This document shows positions 52,520-63,252 of a stretch of 64,000 bases of DNA, piece after piece (position 1 is the first letter of the stretch; the number at the start of each line of letters is the position of its first letter). The translations under genes and the position numbers were made by a program. The notes beneath the pieces are model-generated. The model worked only from the letters and a program-made list of their open reading frames with translations, ran no database searches and was not told where the DNA came from. Where the stretch lies: positions 104,591 to 168,590 of the forward strand of contig JACRCQ010000071.1 of assembly GCA_016218915.1 (NCBI GenBank), given 5' to 3'. The stretch comes from Deltaproteobacteria bacterium. GTDB taxonomy: Bacteria; Myxococcota_A; Polyangia; Polyangiales; Polyangiaceae.

Positions 52520-52968
52520 GCCAAGACCTCCATGTTCGTGATTCAGGTGCGGGCTTCTTCCCGTGGAAGCCCGCAACAATACCTTGCCAGTTTGTATTGA
52601 TACGCCGGATCGGGGCAACTTGTCCCCCGCCAGATCGTAGGTTGGACGGACCAAGGCCGAAGGGGAAGCACTTCCTGTTGTCCGTCAGCCCAGCTTTGGA
52701 GGCGCCCCAGAGGCCAGGCTGACGCTGCCAGGGCCTTTTCCTACCGAATCGGTACAAATCCGGGTGCTTGGCGGCTTCTTGCCCGGGCCGAGCCTCCACG
52801 GCAACAACCGTTCAGTCGATCCCTGCCCCGCGTTGCGGCTTTTCATCCTGGTGCAGCCCCTGGACCCAGCGATCGCACGCGCGCAGAACCTCTCCTCCAA
52901 AGGCCCCTCCACAAGCCCAAACTACTCGGCGCTTTGGGCTGAGCCTTCGTCTATGCTACGTCGCACCC
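52520..52968. other. Intergenic region between divergent genes
   Basis: 449 bp. It contains the hairpin at 52549-52574 near the lipoprotein start. I see no other gene, RNA or repeat. TATGCT at 52952-52957 could be a plus-strand -10 element for the receiver-PEGA gene, without a clear -35. Confidence 0.55.
52549..52574 (-). other. Perfect hairpin in the lipoprotein leader
   Basis: GCGGGCTTC (52549-52557), an 8-base loop and GAAGCCCGC (52566-52574). It is a perfect 9-bp stem 30 bases upstream of the ATG at 52519. No U-tract follows on either side, so it looks more like a leader structure or operator palindrome than a terminator. Confidence 0.5.
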
Positions 52969-55900
52969 ATGCCCACGGGCCCCGGGGAAACCTCACGGAC
53001 TAGCTCTGCGGTGACTCCGCTCGGAGGGGTTCGTGCCGACTTCGTGGCCAATCTCGGGCGAAGGCTCTCGGAGCTGCGTCAGCACTGGGCATCATTTGAG
53101 CAGGAGCCGGGCGTCATTCGCCATCGCGACGAGGTCCGCCGCCGGATCCACGCGCTGACCACCCGCTCGCGCCTGCTCGAGTTCGGTGTGATGGCCGACA
53201 AGCTCGATGAGGCCGAGCACAGGCTGGATCAGGCTGCCTCCACAGGCTCCCTCGTATCCGAGGAGATCGCCTGGTTCCACGATCTTTTTCGCGTCTTGCC
53301 CTCCTTGGCGTGGAACGAGGTCGCGGCCGAGCAGCCCATGTCGGTGCCGACCTTCGAGCCCACAGCCGATGGCGCCCCGCAGTCGCAGCCACCTCCGGCC
53401 GGGTTCCCCTTGTCCGTGCTCGTGGTCGGGGCAGAGCCGCTCCGGCAGGCGCTCACCGACCAGGGACATGTTCCGGGCCGCGTCGAGATGGAGTGCGAGC
53501 GCACAGAGGACATGAAGGTCGCGATCGACCTCGCACGTGCCCTTGCGCCGGATCTGGTCGTGATCGACGTGGACCTCGAGGGCGCAATCGAGTTCGTGAA
53601 AGCCCTGGCCAGCGATCCGTTGACCGAGCCCGTCCCGGTCGTGGTGGTCGGGACCTGGTCGCATCCGGACCAGGCGACCGAGCTGCTCTCGCTGGGGATC
53701 GTGCGGTGCCTGCCCAAGCCGGTCCCGCCGGATCTCCTTCGCGCTGCTGCCGAGCAGGCGTTCTCCAGCGGAGGACGGGTGGCTCCGGACTTTGCTCCGA
53801 TGGGCGATCTGACCGTCGACGAGGTTGCCGATCGGCTGGTGGCGCAGCTTCGCGCCGGGCTCGTCCTAGCCGTGCGCCCCGAATCCAGAGGCGTCCGCAT
53901 CCAGCTCGACAAGGGCACCGAGCTCCTGGCCGCGGTCTGGAGCGCTGTGGCCCGGGTGCGAGAGACGCTGACGATCCGAAGCAACGGCGACGTGCGATTC
54001 TCTGCGAACGGTCCATCGGGCGCGGTTCCAATCGCGCCCTGGCTCGATGACCCGCGGAGCGAGGTGCCCTCGAGGCGACGGGCAGGTCGCGACAGCCAGG
54101 AGCAGACGGATTCGATTCGGCTCGAGGGTCGCAAGATCCTGGTCGTGGACGATGATCCTGCGATCACGTGGTTTCTGAGCGGGCTGCTGCGCGCGGCGGG
54201 CGCGTTCGTGTACGAAGCCCACAACGGGCGAAAGGCGCTGGAGCTGGCGTTCCGGGCGACGCCGGACCTGGTCATCTCGGACATCATCATGCCCGAGCTC
54301 GACGGATTCGGGCTGTGCAGGGAGCTCAAGCGCGACATCGCGCTGCGCGACGCGCCGGTCATCCTTCTGTCGTGGAAGGAGGATCTGCTGCAGCGGGTGC
54401 GGGAGCTTGGGGCGCGGGCGGACGGCTACATCAAGAAGGAGTCGAGCGCGAGCTCGATCCTTCGACGCGTGCACGAAGTCCTGCAGCCTCGCATCCGGGT
54501 CGAGTCTCGCCTGCGCGCGGGCGGGGAAGTGCGCGGCAGGCTCGATGGGCTGACCGCGCGAACGCTGCTGCAGCTGGTGGGCACCGCGCAAGCCGACGCG
54601 CGGTTGACGGTGCGGGACGCGAAGTACGTCTACGAGGTCGAGCTCAGAGACGGCGCCCCGCGTGCTGCGTCGCGAACTGCGCAAGACGGCGCGTTCGTGC
54701 GCGGCGAAGCCGTGCTGGTTTCCCTGCTCGGGGTCGCGTCAGGGAGATTCTATGCGTTTCCCTCCAGCGCGCAGATCCGCGCCACCTTGCGTGGCGATCT
54801 GACCTCGCAGCTCAATCCCTTGATCGCGCGGGCTCGCGCTGCGCAGAGCCTGCTGTCCGGCGACCGGCTCCTGGAAGTCCGCAATGTGAGCCTGGCGCTC
54901 GATCAGCTGATGATCGACGCGATGCCGGAGCACGCCCGAGCCACGCTCATGGCGCTCGGCGAGGGCATTGCGCCCCAGGAGCTGATCCTGTCGCGGCGGG
55001 CTGCGCCGGCGATGGTCGAAGCGCTGCTCGACGATGCTGCGATCCATGGCGGCATCGAAGCGATCATCGGACCTGCGGGCAACGATCTGCTGGTGGACGA
55101 GACGCGCCGACAGCTCGACTCGATGAACATCCCGGTGCGCAGCCGCACCCAGCGCCCACCCGCACCATCGGAGGCGCCCGCTGAGCAGGCACCGGCTCCC
55201 AGGCCTGAGGCTGCGCCACGACCGGAGCCCAGCTCCAAGTCCGAGCCTGTTGCGAAGCTCGAACCTGCTCCGAGCCGAGAGCCGGAAGCTTCCCGAGCTC
55301 CCACGCTTCGCCCTGCGCCAGAAGCTTCGAGAACCCCGACGCCTCGCCCGGAGCCGGATCGGGCTGCCATCCGGGACCGAACGTCGGCGCCGGAGCTGAT
55401 CGTGATCGGCACCGAAGAGATGCCTGAGCTCATCGGCGATCACGACGCCGTGGAAGAACACGAGTCCGGAGATGGACTCCCGTCGTCGCTGACCGAGGCG
55501 GTGATTCGCGAGGTGCTCGATCCTGAGGGGAGATCTCTGCCTTCGCCGCGTCCTCCCCCTCCGATGCTCGATGCGCGTGAGCTCAAGCCGCGCTCCGTGC
55601 GCACAAGCCCCGCGATCCCCTCTCTGCCGCCAGATGCGATCGTGCCCGGACCCGAGACACCGTCCCTGCCTGCCCCGAACCCGGAACCAAGCGTTCCAGA
55701 AGGCGCCACAGGGACCTCTCCTGAGCTGGTCCGCGGTCCGCTCAAGAACCTGGCAGCTTTGCAGCCGCAACCGGTCCCTGAGATCCGGGACTACGCCGCG
55801 CCGGAGGACGACTCTCGCGAGCGTGTCACAGAGCCCGCGGTTAGAAACAGGCCGCCGTCGACGCCGGCTGCGCCTAAGAGCGATCGACCGGCCCGCGACG

Positions 55901-56589
55901 AGTCCAAGAGCGATCGACCGGCCCGCGAAGAGTCCAAGAGCGATCGACCGGCCCGTGTAGAGCCCAAGAGCGATCGACCTGCGCGCGAAGAGCCAAAGGC
56001 GCGACGCGACGAGAAGCCCAAGGACAGGAAGCCGGCCGAAGTCGTACTGAGCGACAGCTCAGCATCGCTGAAGGTACCGACGCGATCGCTGCTGGGCCCC
56101 ATCGTCGTGATCGTGCTGATCGTGGTCGCCCTCGTCGCAGGGGGCGTCTGGCTCAAGGCAGCGCCCGAAGCGGCAGCACCTGCGCCTTCCGCGCCGCTGC
56201 CCTCGGCGACCCAGCCTGCGGTGTCAGCCCCTGCGCCCAAGGTGGAAGCTTCGTCCACGCCGTCCGCTGCTGCGCCCGAGGAATCTGCGCCTGCGGCCAG
56301 CGCGTCTGCAGCCGCTCCCCCTGCCGATCACGAAGCCGCGGAAGAGGATCTTCCGCTGCCGGTAGGCTCGCGTCTTCCCAAGGGGACCAGCCTGCTGGAA
56401 GTGCGCACCCAGCAGCCCGATGCGGTGGTGTTCGTGGAGGGGCGCCAGAAGGGAACCGGACCCGTGGTCGCCGTCGTCGTCAAGCCGGGCCCTCACACGG
56501 TCCTGGTGCGCTGGCGAGGCAAGGAGATCTCGCGTGAGGTGAACGTGCGGTCCGATCGTCGGACGCGCTTCTCGCTGGTGCCCCCGTGA
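52969..56589 (+). CDS. Dual-receiver, DUF4388-like, transmembrane PEGA protein
   Basis: 1206 residues from the ATG at 52969. Residues 140-265 form a receiver-like fold lacking the acidic pair (VLVVGAEPL). Residues 385-505 are a full receiver (LVVDDDPA, ISDIIMP, YIKKE). A DUF4388-like domain follows (about 520-610), then a long Pro/Glu/Arg/Ser-rich tether including four 10-residue KSDRPAREES-type repeats. One transmembrane helix (about 1045-1065, GPIVVIVLIVVALVAGG) leads to a PEGA domain (about 1140-1206). The design suggests phosphorylation inside the cell transmitted to an envelope-binding domain. It is coupled by GTGA overlap to the sulfatase-like gene. Confidence 0.85.
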   Translation: MPTGPGETSRTSSAVTPLGGVRADFVANLGRRLSELRQHWASFEQEPGVIRHRDEVRRRIHALTTRSRLLEFGVMADKLDEAEHRLDQAASTGSLVSEEIAWFHDLFRVLPSLAWNEVAAEQPMSVPTFEPTADGAPQSQPPPAGFPLSVLVVGAEPLRQALTDQGHVPGRVEMECERTEDMKVAIDLARALAPDLVVIDVDLEGAIEFVKALASDPLTEPVPVVVVGTWSHPDQATELLSLGIVRCLPKPVPPDLLRAAAEQAFSSGGRVAPDFAPMGDLTVDEVADRLVAQLRAGLVLAVRPESRGVRIQLDKGTELLAAVWSAVARVRETLTIRSNGDVRFSANGPSGAVPIAPWLDDPRSEVPSRRRAGRDSQEQTDSIRLEGRKILVVDDDPAITWFLSGLLRAAGAFVYEAHNGRKALELAFRATPDLVISDIIMPELDGFGLCRELKRDIALRDAPVILLSWKEDLLQRVRELGARADGYIKKESSASSILRRVHEVLQPRIRVESRLRAGGEVRGRLDGLTARTLLQLVGTAQADARLTVRDAKYVYEVELRDGAPRAASRTAQDGAFVRGEAVLVSLLGVASGRFYAFPSSAQIRATLRGDLTSQLNPLIARARAAQSLLSGDRLLEVRNVSLALDQLMIDAMPEHARATLMALGEGIAPQELILSRRAAPAMVEALLDDAAIHGGIEAIIGPAGNDLLVDETRRQLDSMNIPVRSRTQRPPAPSEAPAEQAPAPRPEAAPRPEPSSKSEPVAKLEPAPSREPEASRAPTLRPAPEASRTPTPRPEPDRAAIRDRTSAPELIVIGTEEMPELIGDHDAVEEHESGDGLPSSLTEAVIREVLDPEGRSLPSPRPPPPMLDARELKPRSVRTSPAIPSLPPDAIVPGPETPSLPAPNPEPSVPEGATGTSPELVRGPLKNLAALQPQPVPEIRDYAAPEDDSRERVTEPAVRNRPPSTPAAPKSDRPARDESKSDRPAREESKSDRPARVEPKSDRPAREEPKARRDEKPKDRKPAEVVLSDSSASLKVPTRSLLGPIVVIVLIVVALVAGGVWLKAAPEAAAPAPSAPLPSATQPAVSAPAPKVEASSTPSAAAPEESAPAASASAAAPPADHEAAEEDLPLPVGSRLPKGTSLLEVRTQQPDAVVFVEGRQKGTGPVVAVVVKPGPHTVLVRWRGKEISREVNVRSDRRTRFSLVPP
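55876..55995 (+). repeat. 30-bp tandem repeat, four copies, in tether region
   Basis: Units start at 55876, 55906, 55936 and 55966, each beginning AAGAGCGATCGACC. They encode 10-residue KSDRPAR(D/E/V)E(S/P) units, alternating basic and acidic. In frame and part of the disordered linker of the receiver-PEGA protein. Confidence 0.9.
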
Positions 56590-58868
56590 AAGGACGGGCT
56601 TGGATCGGGCGCGCCGGAGTGGTGCTGCTCGCTCTGACCGGTTCCGGTTGCTGCAAGAAGTCGGCGGACCCGGTGGGCTCGGGCAATGCTCCCCCCTCGA
56701 TGCCTGCGCCCGGGGCGCCGGAGACGGAAGTGGTCATCGACGTGGTGCACGACGTGGCACGATGCGATGTCTACCATCGGGGAGCGTTTCTCGACCTCGG
56801 CTCGCAATCCGCCGAGAGCCGGTTTGGCTACGCGCTGGCCCCGCCGGCGGACTTGACCAACATCACGCGCGAGGGGTCGACCTGGGCGCAAGCGTTCGGC
56901 CGTTCGCTCTCGCAGACCTTCTACACCGATCATGCGAGCCCGGTCTTTGTCGCTGCACGGGTCAGGGGCGTTGCTGCGCGGCAGGTCACCGTGCGCATCG
57001 ATGGCCGCAGCTGGGGCGCCCTGATCCTGAACCGCGCTTCCTCCGAGGTCGTGAGCACCAAGGTCTCCACCGAGCCGCTCGAAGCAGGCACCCACACGCT
57101 CACCCTCCAGTTCCATGGCGTGGCGCGCAACCAGCCTTTCGCGGAGCTCGATTGGATCCGCGTAGGCGAGCCCGACGAAGACCCGTCGACCTTTGCGCCC
57201 CCCACGGCTCGAGACTTGATGATCGATTCCGTGATCGGCAATCGCCCTCGCCGCGCGATCGGATTGCGCGCACCTGGGACCGTACGCTGTGGGCTCGCGG
57301 TTCGAGAAGGCATGGTGCTCCAGACCTCGCTGGGATACCTGGGACCAGGAAACGGCGAAGGCGTCGTGAGAATCGTGGAGCCAGGACGCGCGCCGGTCGT
57401 GATCCACGCTTCCGAGGTCGGGGGCGAGCGTGAGCAATCCGCCGAGGTCAACGTGCCGCTCGACGCGTATCGAGGCAAGCTCGTGAGCCTGGAGCTTGTC
57501 TCCAAGAAGTCGTCGCCCGGAGGACGGGTCCTGTTTGGCGAGCCTTCGGTGAGCATGCGTCGCGCCACGGTCCCTCCGCGCACGCCAGCACGGGCGGTGA
57601 TCGTGGTGGTGCTCTCGAGCGCGGATCGCTCTCACCTGCCGCCCTATGCCGACGTGCCGGCCCTGGCCGCGCTCACGAACCTGGCTTCTTCCAGCGTGGT
57701 CTTCCGCCACCATCGCGGCATCACGACCGTCAACTCCGGGGTGATTGCGTCGATGCTCACCGGGCTGCCGCCGCAGACGCATGCGGTCATGGACGCTGCA
57801 GCGCGGCTGCCTGCGCGCTTTGCAACCCTTGCGACCGTGGCCCACGACGGTCGCGTGGCAAGCGGAATGTTCACTGGCAATCCCACCAGCTTCGAAGCGT
57901 TCGGCTTCAATCGGGGGTGGGACAAGTTCGAGGCCTTCTCGCCCGTGTCCGGCGTGGACACGCGCGCGCCGTTGATCGACGGAGCACGATGGATCGAGAC
58001 GCGGCTTCAGGAGTCGAAGGACGAGCGCGTGCTTGCGATGGTCCACTCGCGCGGAGGGCACCCGCCCTGGACCGCGACGGCGGAGGAGATTCGCAGCTTG
58101 CCTCCGGCAGACTACTCGGGGCCCGTGGAAGCGCGACGAGCCGGGCAGGTGCTTGCGCGCGCGCGGGGCAGGCGCCCGAGATGGCGGCTCACCCCTGCGG
58201 ACCGCGAGCGGCTCGAGGGATTCTATGCCCTGGCGCTGATCTCGGAAGACCAGAATCTGGGTGCATTGATCGCAAACCTCCGAAAGCTCGGCGTGTGGGA
58301 TTCCACGCTGCTGATGGTCACATCGGATGTCGCCTTGGGGGGTCCCAGCCGCGTCCCGTTCGGCGACGGGGAGCGTCTCGACGAGGACCTGCTCGACCTG
58401 CCGCTCATCATCCACTTCCCGGGGGGCCGCTACGGAGGCCGGGTCGTGGATGCGCACACCACGCCGCTCGACGTGATCGAGACGGTGCTCGGCGCGCTCG
58501 GGTTGCAGGCGCCAGACGGGCTCCCGGGGCGCGACCTGTACGAGGTCGCCGCCAACCCCGAACGCTTCGTCCTTCGCCCGCAATTCTCGTCGCTTGGACG
58601 CGAATACGCCACGCGCCTGGGGGACCACGTGCTGCGAGGAGAGGCGCCGAAAGTGCCTGTGTTGTGCGACATGACGCTGGGCCCGACGTGCTCCGGGCCC
58701 ACCCCCCCCTCTCTTGTGGTTGTCGCCGGCACGCTTTGGCGCGAGACCTACTTCCACTATCGAGACACGGGGCTGGGCAAGGCCGCTGCTGCACGCGAGC
58801 CGGCCACGCTCGACCCTGACACCCTTTCTGCCCTGACCGTGTGGGGAAATCAGGAGACGAGACCATGA
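56586..58868 (+). CDS. Sulfatase-fold lipoprotein, probably catalytically inactive
   Basis: 760 residues from a GTG at 56586 overlapping the previous stop (GTGA). The signal peptide LLALTGSGC has a lipobox (GSGC). Residues 60-330 are beta-rich and unrecognised. Residues 335-680 follow the alkaline-phosphatase/sulfatase plan (RAVIVVVLSSADRSHL, TTVNSGVIASMLTGLPP, LMVTSDVALGG, LPLIIHFPG). However, the first metal-ligand Asp of DTLRADHL-type motifs is Ser, the Ser/Cys-x-Pro-x-Arg nucleophile signature is absent, and the usual DHGE is DVAL. A binding or scaffolding role is likelier than hydrolysis. Confidence 0.7.
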   Translation: MKGRAWIGRAGVVLLALTGSGCCKKSADPVGSGNAPPSMPAPGAPETEVVIDVVHDVARCDVYHRGAFLDLGSQSAESRFGYALAPPADLTNITREGSTWAQAFGRSLSQTFYTDHASPVFVAARVRGVAARQVTVRIDGRSWGALILNRASSEVVSTKVSTEPLEAGTHTLTLQFHGVARNQPFAELDWIRVGEPDEDPSTFAPPTARDLMIDSVIGNRPRRAIGLRAPGTVRCGLAVREGMVLQTSLGYLGPGNGEGVVRIVEPGRAPVVIHASEVGGEREQSAEVNVPLDAYRGKLVSLELVSKKSSPGGRVLFGEPSVSMRRATVPPRTPARAVIVVVLSSADRSHLPPYADVPALAALTNLASSSVVFRHHRGITTVNSGVIASMLTGLPPQTHAVMDAAARLPARFATLATVAHDGRVASGMFTGNPTSFEAFGFNRGWDKFEAFSPVSGVDTRAPLIDGARWIETRLQESKDERVLAMVHSRGGHPPWTATAEEIRSLPPADYSGPVEARRAGQVLARARGRRPRWRLTPADRERLEGFYALALISEDQNLGALIANLRKLGVWDSTLLMVTSDVALGGPSRVPFGDGERLDEDLLDLPLIIHFPGGRYGGRVVDAHTTPLDVIETVLGALGLQAPDGLPGRDLYEVAANPERFVLRPQFSSLGREYATRLGDHVLRGEAPKVPVLCDMTLGPTCSGPTPPSLVVVAGTLWRETYFHYRDTGLGKAAAAREPATLDPDTLSALTVWGNQETRP

Positions 58869-59458
58869 ACTTTCCGCCGATCCAGGTCCCGGGAACGGGC
58901 CAGCTGTATGCCAGGCTCATCACCAACCAGGGCACCCTCGTGGTGCTGCTGCATGAAACCCTTGCCCCCAGGACCGTCGCGAACTTCGTCGGCCTCGCCA
59001 CGGGGACCATCGCGTGGCGCGACTCTCTCAGCGGCCAGACCATGCACAACACGCCCATGTACGACGGCGTTCGGTTCCACCGCGTGATTCCCAACTTCAT
59101 GATCCAGTGCGGCGACCCGCTCTCGCGCTCCACCGAGCAGCGCGCTGCCGTGCGCTGGGGCACAGGAGGCCCGGGCTACCAGTTCGAGGACGAGTTCCAC
59201 CCCGAGCTCAAGCACGACAAGCCCGGCGTGATGTCCATGGCCAATGCGGGCCCCGGAACCAACGGCTCGCAGTGGTTCATCACCGAGGTGCCCACGCCCC
59301 ACCTGAACAACAAGCACACCGTTTTCGGCCATGTCGTGGTGGGCGTCGAGATCGTGCCCAAAATCGCCCGCGTTCCCTGCGAAGGCAGCCGCCCTTCCCA
59401 GGATGTCGTGCTCCAGAAGGTCGAGATCTTCCGAAGCGAAACCACTCCACCCGGTTGA
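58865..59458 (+). CDS. Cyclophilin-type peptidyl-prolyl isomerase
   Basis: 197 residues. The ATG at 58865 follows AGGAG and overlaps the sulfatase-like stop (ATGA). Cyclophilin motifs are FHRVIPNFMIQCGDP, MSMANAGPGTNGSQWFIT and HTVFGHVVVG, with catalytic Arg in FHRV. It has no signal peptide, so it is likely cytoplasmic. It belongs to the same coupled operon as the receiver-PEGA and sulfatase-like genes. Confidence 0.92.
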   Translation: MNFPPIQVPGTGQLYARLITNQGTLVVLLHETLAPRTVANFVGLATGTIAWRDSLSGQTMHNTPMYDGVRFHRVIPNFMIQCGDPLSRSTEQRAAVRWGTGGPGYQFEDEFHPELKHDKPGVMSMANAGPGTNGSQWFITEVPTPHLNNKHTVFGHVVVGVEIVPKIARVPCEGSRPSQDVVLQKVEIFRSETTPPG

Positions 59459-59488
59459 CCATCCAAGCCCCGCGAGCACCCCTACGCC

Positions 59489-61042
<1,554 letters not shown>

Positions 61043-61045
61043 AGA

Positions 61046-61130
61046 ACTAGGAACTGGGAACAGGAATGCGAATTCAGAATTCGGAATGGATTCGCGTTCG
61101 CCTTCTCTGTTCCTGTTCCTAATTGCTAGT
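61046..61130. terminator. Large imperfect palindrome between convergent genes
   Basis: Arms 61046-61066 and 61110-61130 are reverse complements at 18 of 21 positions (inner core GGAACAGGAA / TTCCTGTTCC perfect). A loop of about 43 bases contains a duplicated AGAATTC-like word. The AT-rich composition contrasts with the surrounding coding DNA. It sits between the stops of pccB and the exonuclease gene, so it probably ends transcription in both directions. Confidence 0.7.
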
Positions 61131-61134
61131 TGTC

Positions 61135-61863
61135 CTACTCCAGCATGAGCTTTTCGCGCTGGATCCCTGCGTGGACGGGCGCGAGACGTTCGTCCGAGCC
61201 GATCATCTCCAGCAGCGACCCCATCGCCGCGCGATAGGCGTCGAGCTCGATCATCCCTCGAATCAGCTGCACCCGCAGAAACAGGCCGGTCGTCTGCACC
61301 ACGTCGCACAGGCAGTACGCCTCCACCTCCGCGATGCGCCCCGCATGGACCATGGGCCCCACATCCTTGCCATCCACGCCGACCTTGCCAGGCAGCCCGA
61401 TCAGCTTGGCCATGGTGTCGAGCGGCACAGCGCGCGCTGCTCCGAAGTCGGCCATGAAGTCCATGAGATCAAAGTGCCCGGCCGACGAGTACCGGTACCG
61501 CACCTCCGAGGCCTGGAAGTAGTGCGTGAACGGGACGCCGTGCTTGAGACACCGCGATGCAATGACCGGAAGATCAAAGCCGCGTCCGTTGTAGGTGACC
61601 AGGTCAGGACGCTTGTCGTGCATGAACTTCACGAAGTCCGTGAGGATCTGCCGCTCGTTCTTGGGCTCGCCAATGGCGCCGATGCGGATCACCCGGTAGC
61701 TTGCGTCCATCCACAGGAGCCCGATCACCACTACCTGGTGGTACGGCGGCGGCGGGAGCGCGGGCGGCTGCTGCTCCACCTTTGCGCTCAACGGAAGCTC
61801 GGGGTCGATCACGGTCTCGATGTCGAGCACCAGGTATCCTCGATCGGAGCGTTTCGACTTCAT
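61135..61863 (-). CDS. DEDD 3'-5' exonuclease, PolB-exonuclease-like
   Basis: 242 residues. Exonuclease motifs are LVLDIET (Asp14, Glu16), VTYNGRGFDLPVIASR and a C-terminal YCLCDVVQT that supplies Asp. They match the predicted 3'-5' exonucleases related to the proofreading domain of DNA polymerase B. It has no polymerase domain. Probably involved in DNA repair or RNA/DNA end trimming. Confidence 0.85.
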   Translation of the reverse strand: MKSKRSDRGYLVLDIETVIDPELPLSAKVEQQPPALPPPPYHQVVVIGLLWMDASYRVIRIGAIGEPKNERQILTDFVKFMHDKRPDLVTYNGRGFDLPVIASRCLKHGVPFTHYFQASEVRYRYSSAGHFDLMDFMADFGAARAVPLDTMAKLIGLPGKVGVDGKDVGPMVHAGRIAEVEAYCLCDVVQTTGLFLRVQLIRGMIELDAYRAAMGSLLEMIGSDERLAPVHAGIQREKLMLE

Positions 61864-61894
61864 GGCTTGCCCGGGCCCTTCGTGTGCCTTGGTG

Positions 61895-63079
61895 TCAGTC
61901 GCGCGCGAGCACGTTGACCACGCAGCCGATCGTGCCGTGGAACGGGTAGATCGACTTCACGCGCGTGGTGTGCACTTCCCATCCGAGCTTCTCGTAGGTC
62001 TCGCGCGCGGCCTTGTCGAGCGCTTCCACGCCGTACACCGGCATGTACGCGATGTTCTTGCCTGCGCGGGTCTCGAACACACCGTTCGTGTAGGCCATGT
62101 AGGTCTTGTGATCAAAGGGCACGTTGGGCACGCGCACGACGCGGTAGCCGTTGGCTGCCATCTCGCGCGCTGCAAGCTCGAACCGGTTGGTCATCTCCTC
62201 GGAGAAGTCGGCGCGTAGCGGCTCGCCTGTGTCGCCGTTCGCATCCCCGGGATCGAACGGATCGCCCACGATCGCCTTGGCTGCCTTGGGATCGCCCACC
62301 AGCACCACCTTCTCCTGCAGCGGCGTCATGTACATCGCGATGTGGTGGCGCGGGGTGTCGCCAGGCTGCTTGCCAAGCACGATCACCGGCGCACGCAGCC
62401 ATGCGACCAGCCGCTTGCGAAGCTCGATCACGTCTCCGATGCCCCGGTGCCGGTTCTTTTCCAGCAGGTTGGTGTCCACGATCACGGTGCCGTGATCGAT
62501 GATGAAATCGCCGGCGTCAAAGTCGAGCGGCACGATGTCTGCCTTGAACCGCCCTGCAGACCAGCGCGCGATCGACTGCACGGTGAGCCAGTCGTTGTGA
62601 CGCTCTGCCCACTGCTTGGTGGGCTCGGAGGGAGCGATCAGCAAGGCAGGCAGGCCGGGACCTGGCGATCGGGTCACCAGGGCGCGGTCCTTGGACCAGG
62701 TCGTGATCGGCCCTGGGCTCTCCACCACGCTCACGCGCTTTGCAAGGGCTCCGGTCGGGTCGATCCGAGCGAGGAGCTGATCGAGCTGGTCGCGCTCAGG
62801 CTTGGACAGGCCTTGCGGGATCACGAACACCACGCGCACTTGGGGATCGATGGCGCGAAGGAAGTCGGTGTAGGGCGCATCGACCAGGGCATCGAACTTG
62901 GGGACGTAGTGCAGCGCCACCTCGCGCAAGGCGCCGTTGGCCTCAGGCAGAAGGGGCGCTGGGAGCTTGCCGTCCGGGGCCTGCACGGTTCGTCGGCCGA
63001 AAACGGCGAGGATGATCAGAGCGGCAATGAGGCCGAACACGATTCCGAGCACGACAGGACTGGCGCGTCGCCACTGCAT
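61895..63079 (-). CDS. Membrane-anchored pentein-fold (deiminase-like) protein
   Basis: 394 residues. An N-terminal helix (about 8-27, VVLGIVFGLIAALIILAVFG) anchors or exports it. The rest follows agmatine deiminase / Porphyromonas-type peptidylarginine deiminase order: ITTWSKDRALV (in the place of the WxRD motif), DFDAGDFIIDHGTVIVDTN, RHHIAMYMTPL and C-terminal GTIGCVVNV with Cys386 as the likely nucleophile. The Asp of the usual His-x-Asp motif reads Ala in RHHIAMY. It could be an arginine-modifying hydrolase or a divergent relative. It lies 31 bp upstream of the exonuclease gene. Confidence 0.6.
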   Translation of the reverse strand: MQWRRASPVVLGIVFGLIAALIILAVFGRRTVQAPDGKLPAPLLPEANGALREVALHYVPKFDALVDAPYTDFLRAIDPQVRVVFVIPQGLSKPERDQLDQLLARIDPTGALAKRVSVVESPGPITTWSKDRALVTRSPGPGLPALLIAPSEPTKQWAERHNDWLTVQSIARWSAGRFKADIVPLDFDAGDFIIDHGTVIVDTNLLEKNRHRGIGDVIELRKRLVAWLRAPVIVLGKQPGDTPRHHIAMYMTPLQEKVVLVGDPKAAKAIVGDPFDPGDANGDTGEPLRADFSEEMTNRFELAAREMAANGYRVVRVPNVPFDHKTYMAYTNGVFETRAGKNIAYMPVYGVEALDKAARETYEKLGWEVHTTRVKSIYPFHGTIGCVVNVLARD

Positions 63080-63252
63080 CGGGGGATTGCATCACGGGGG
63101 TGCGCTGGTTGTCGAGGGGTGGGACGATCCGCCTCCTGAACCACCCACATTCGCCGCGCATCCACGCTCGCCGGACCGCGGACGTTCCGGCCGGACGGGT
63201 CTTCGGCTAGGATGGGCTGTCGAATAGCAGCCAAACCTCCGGAGGCGGAAAG

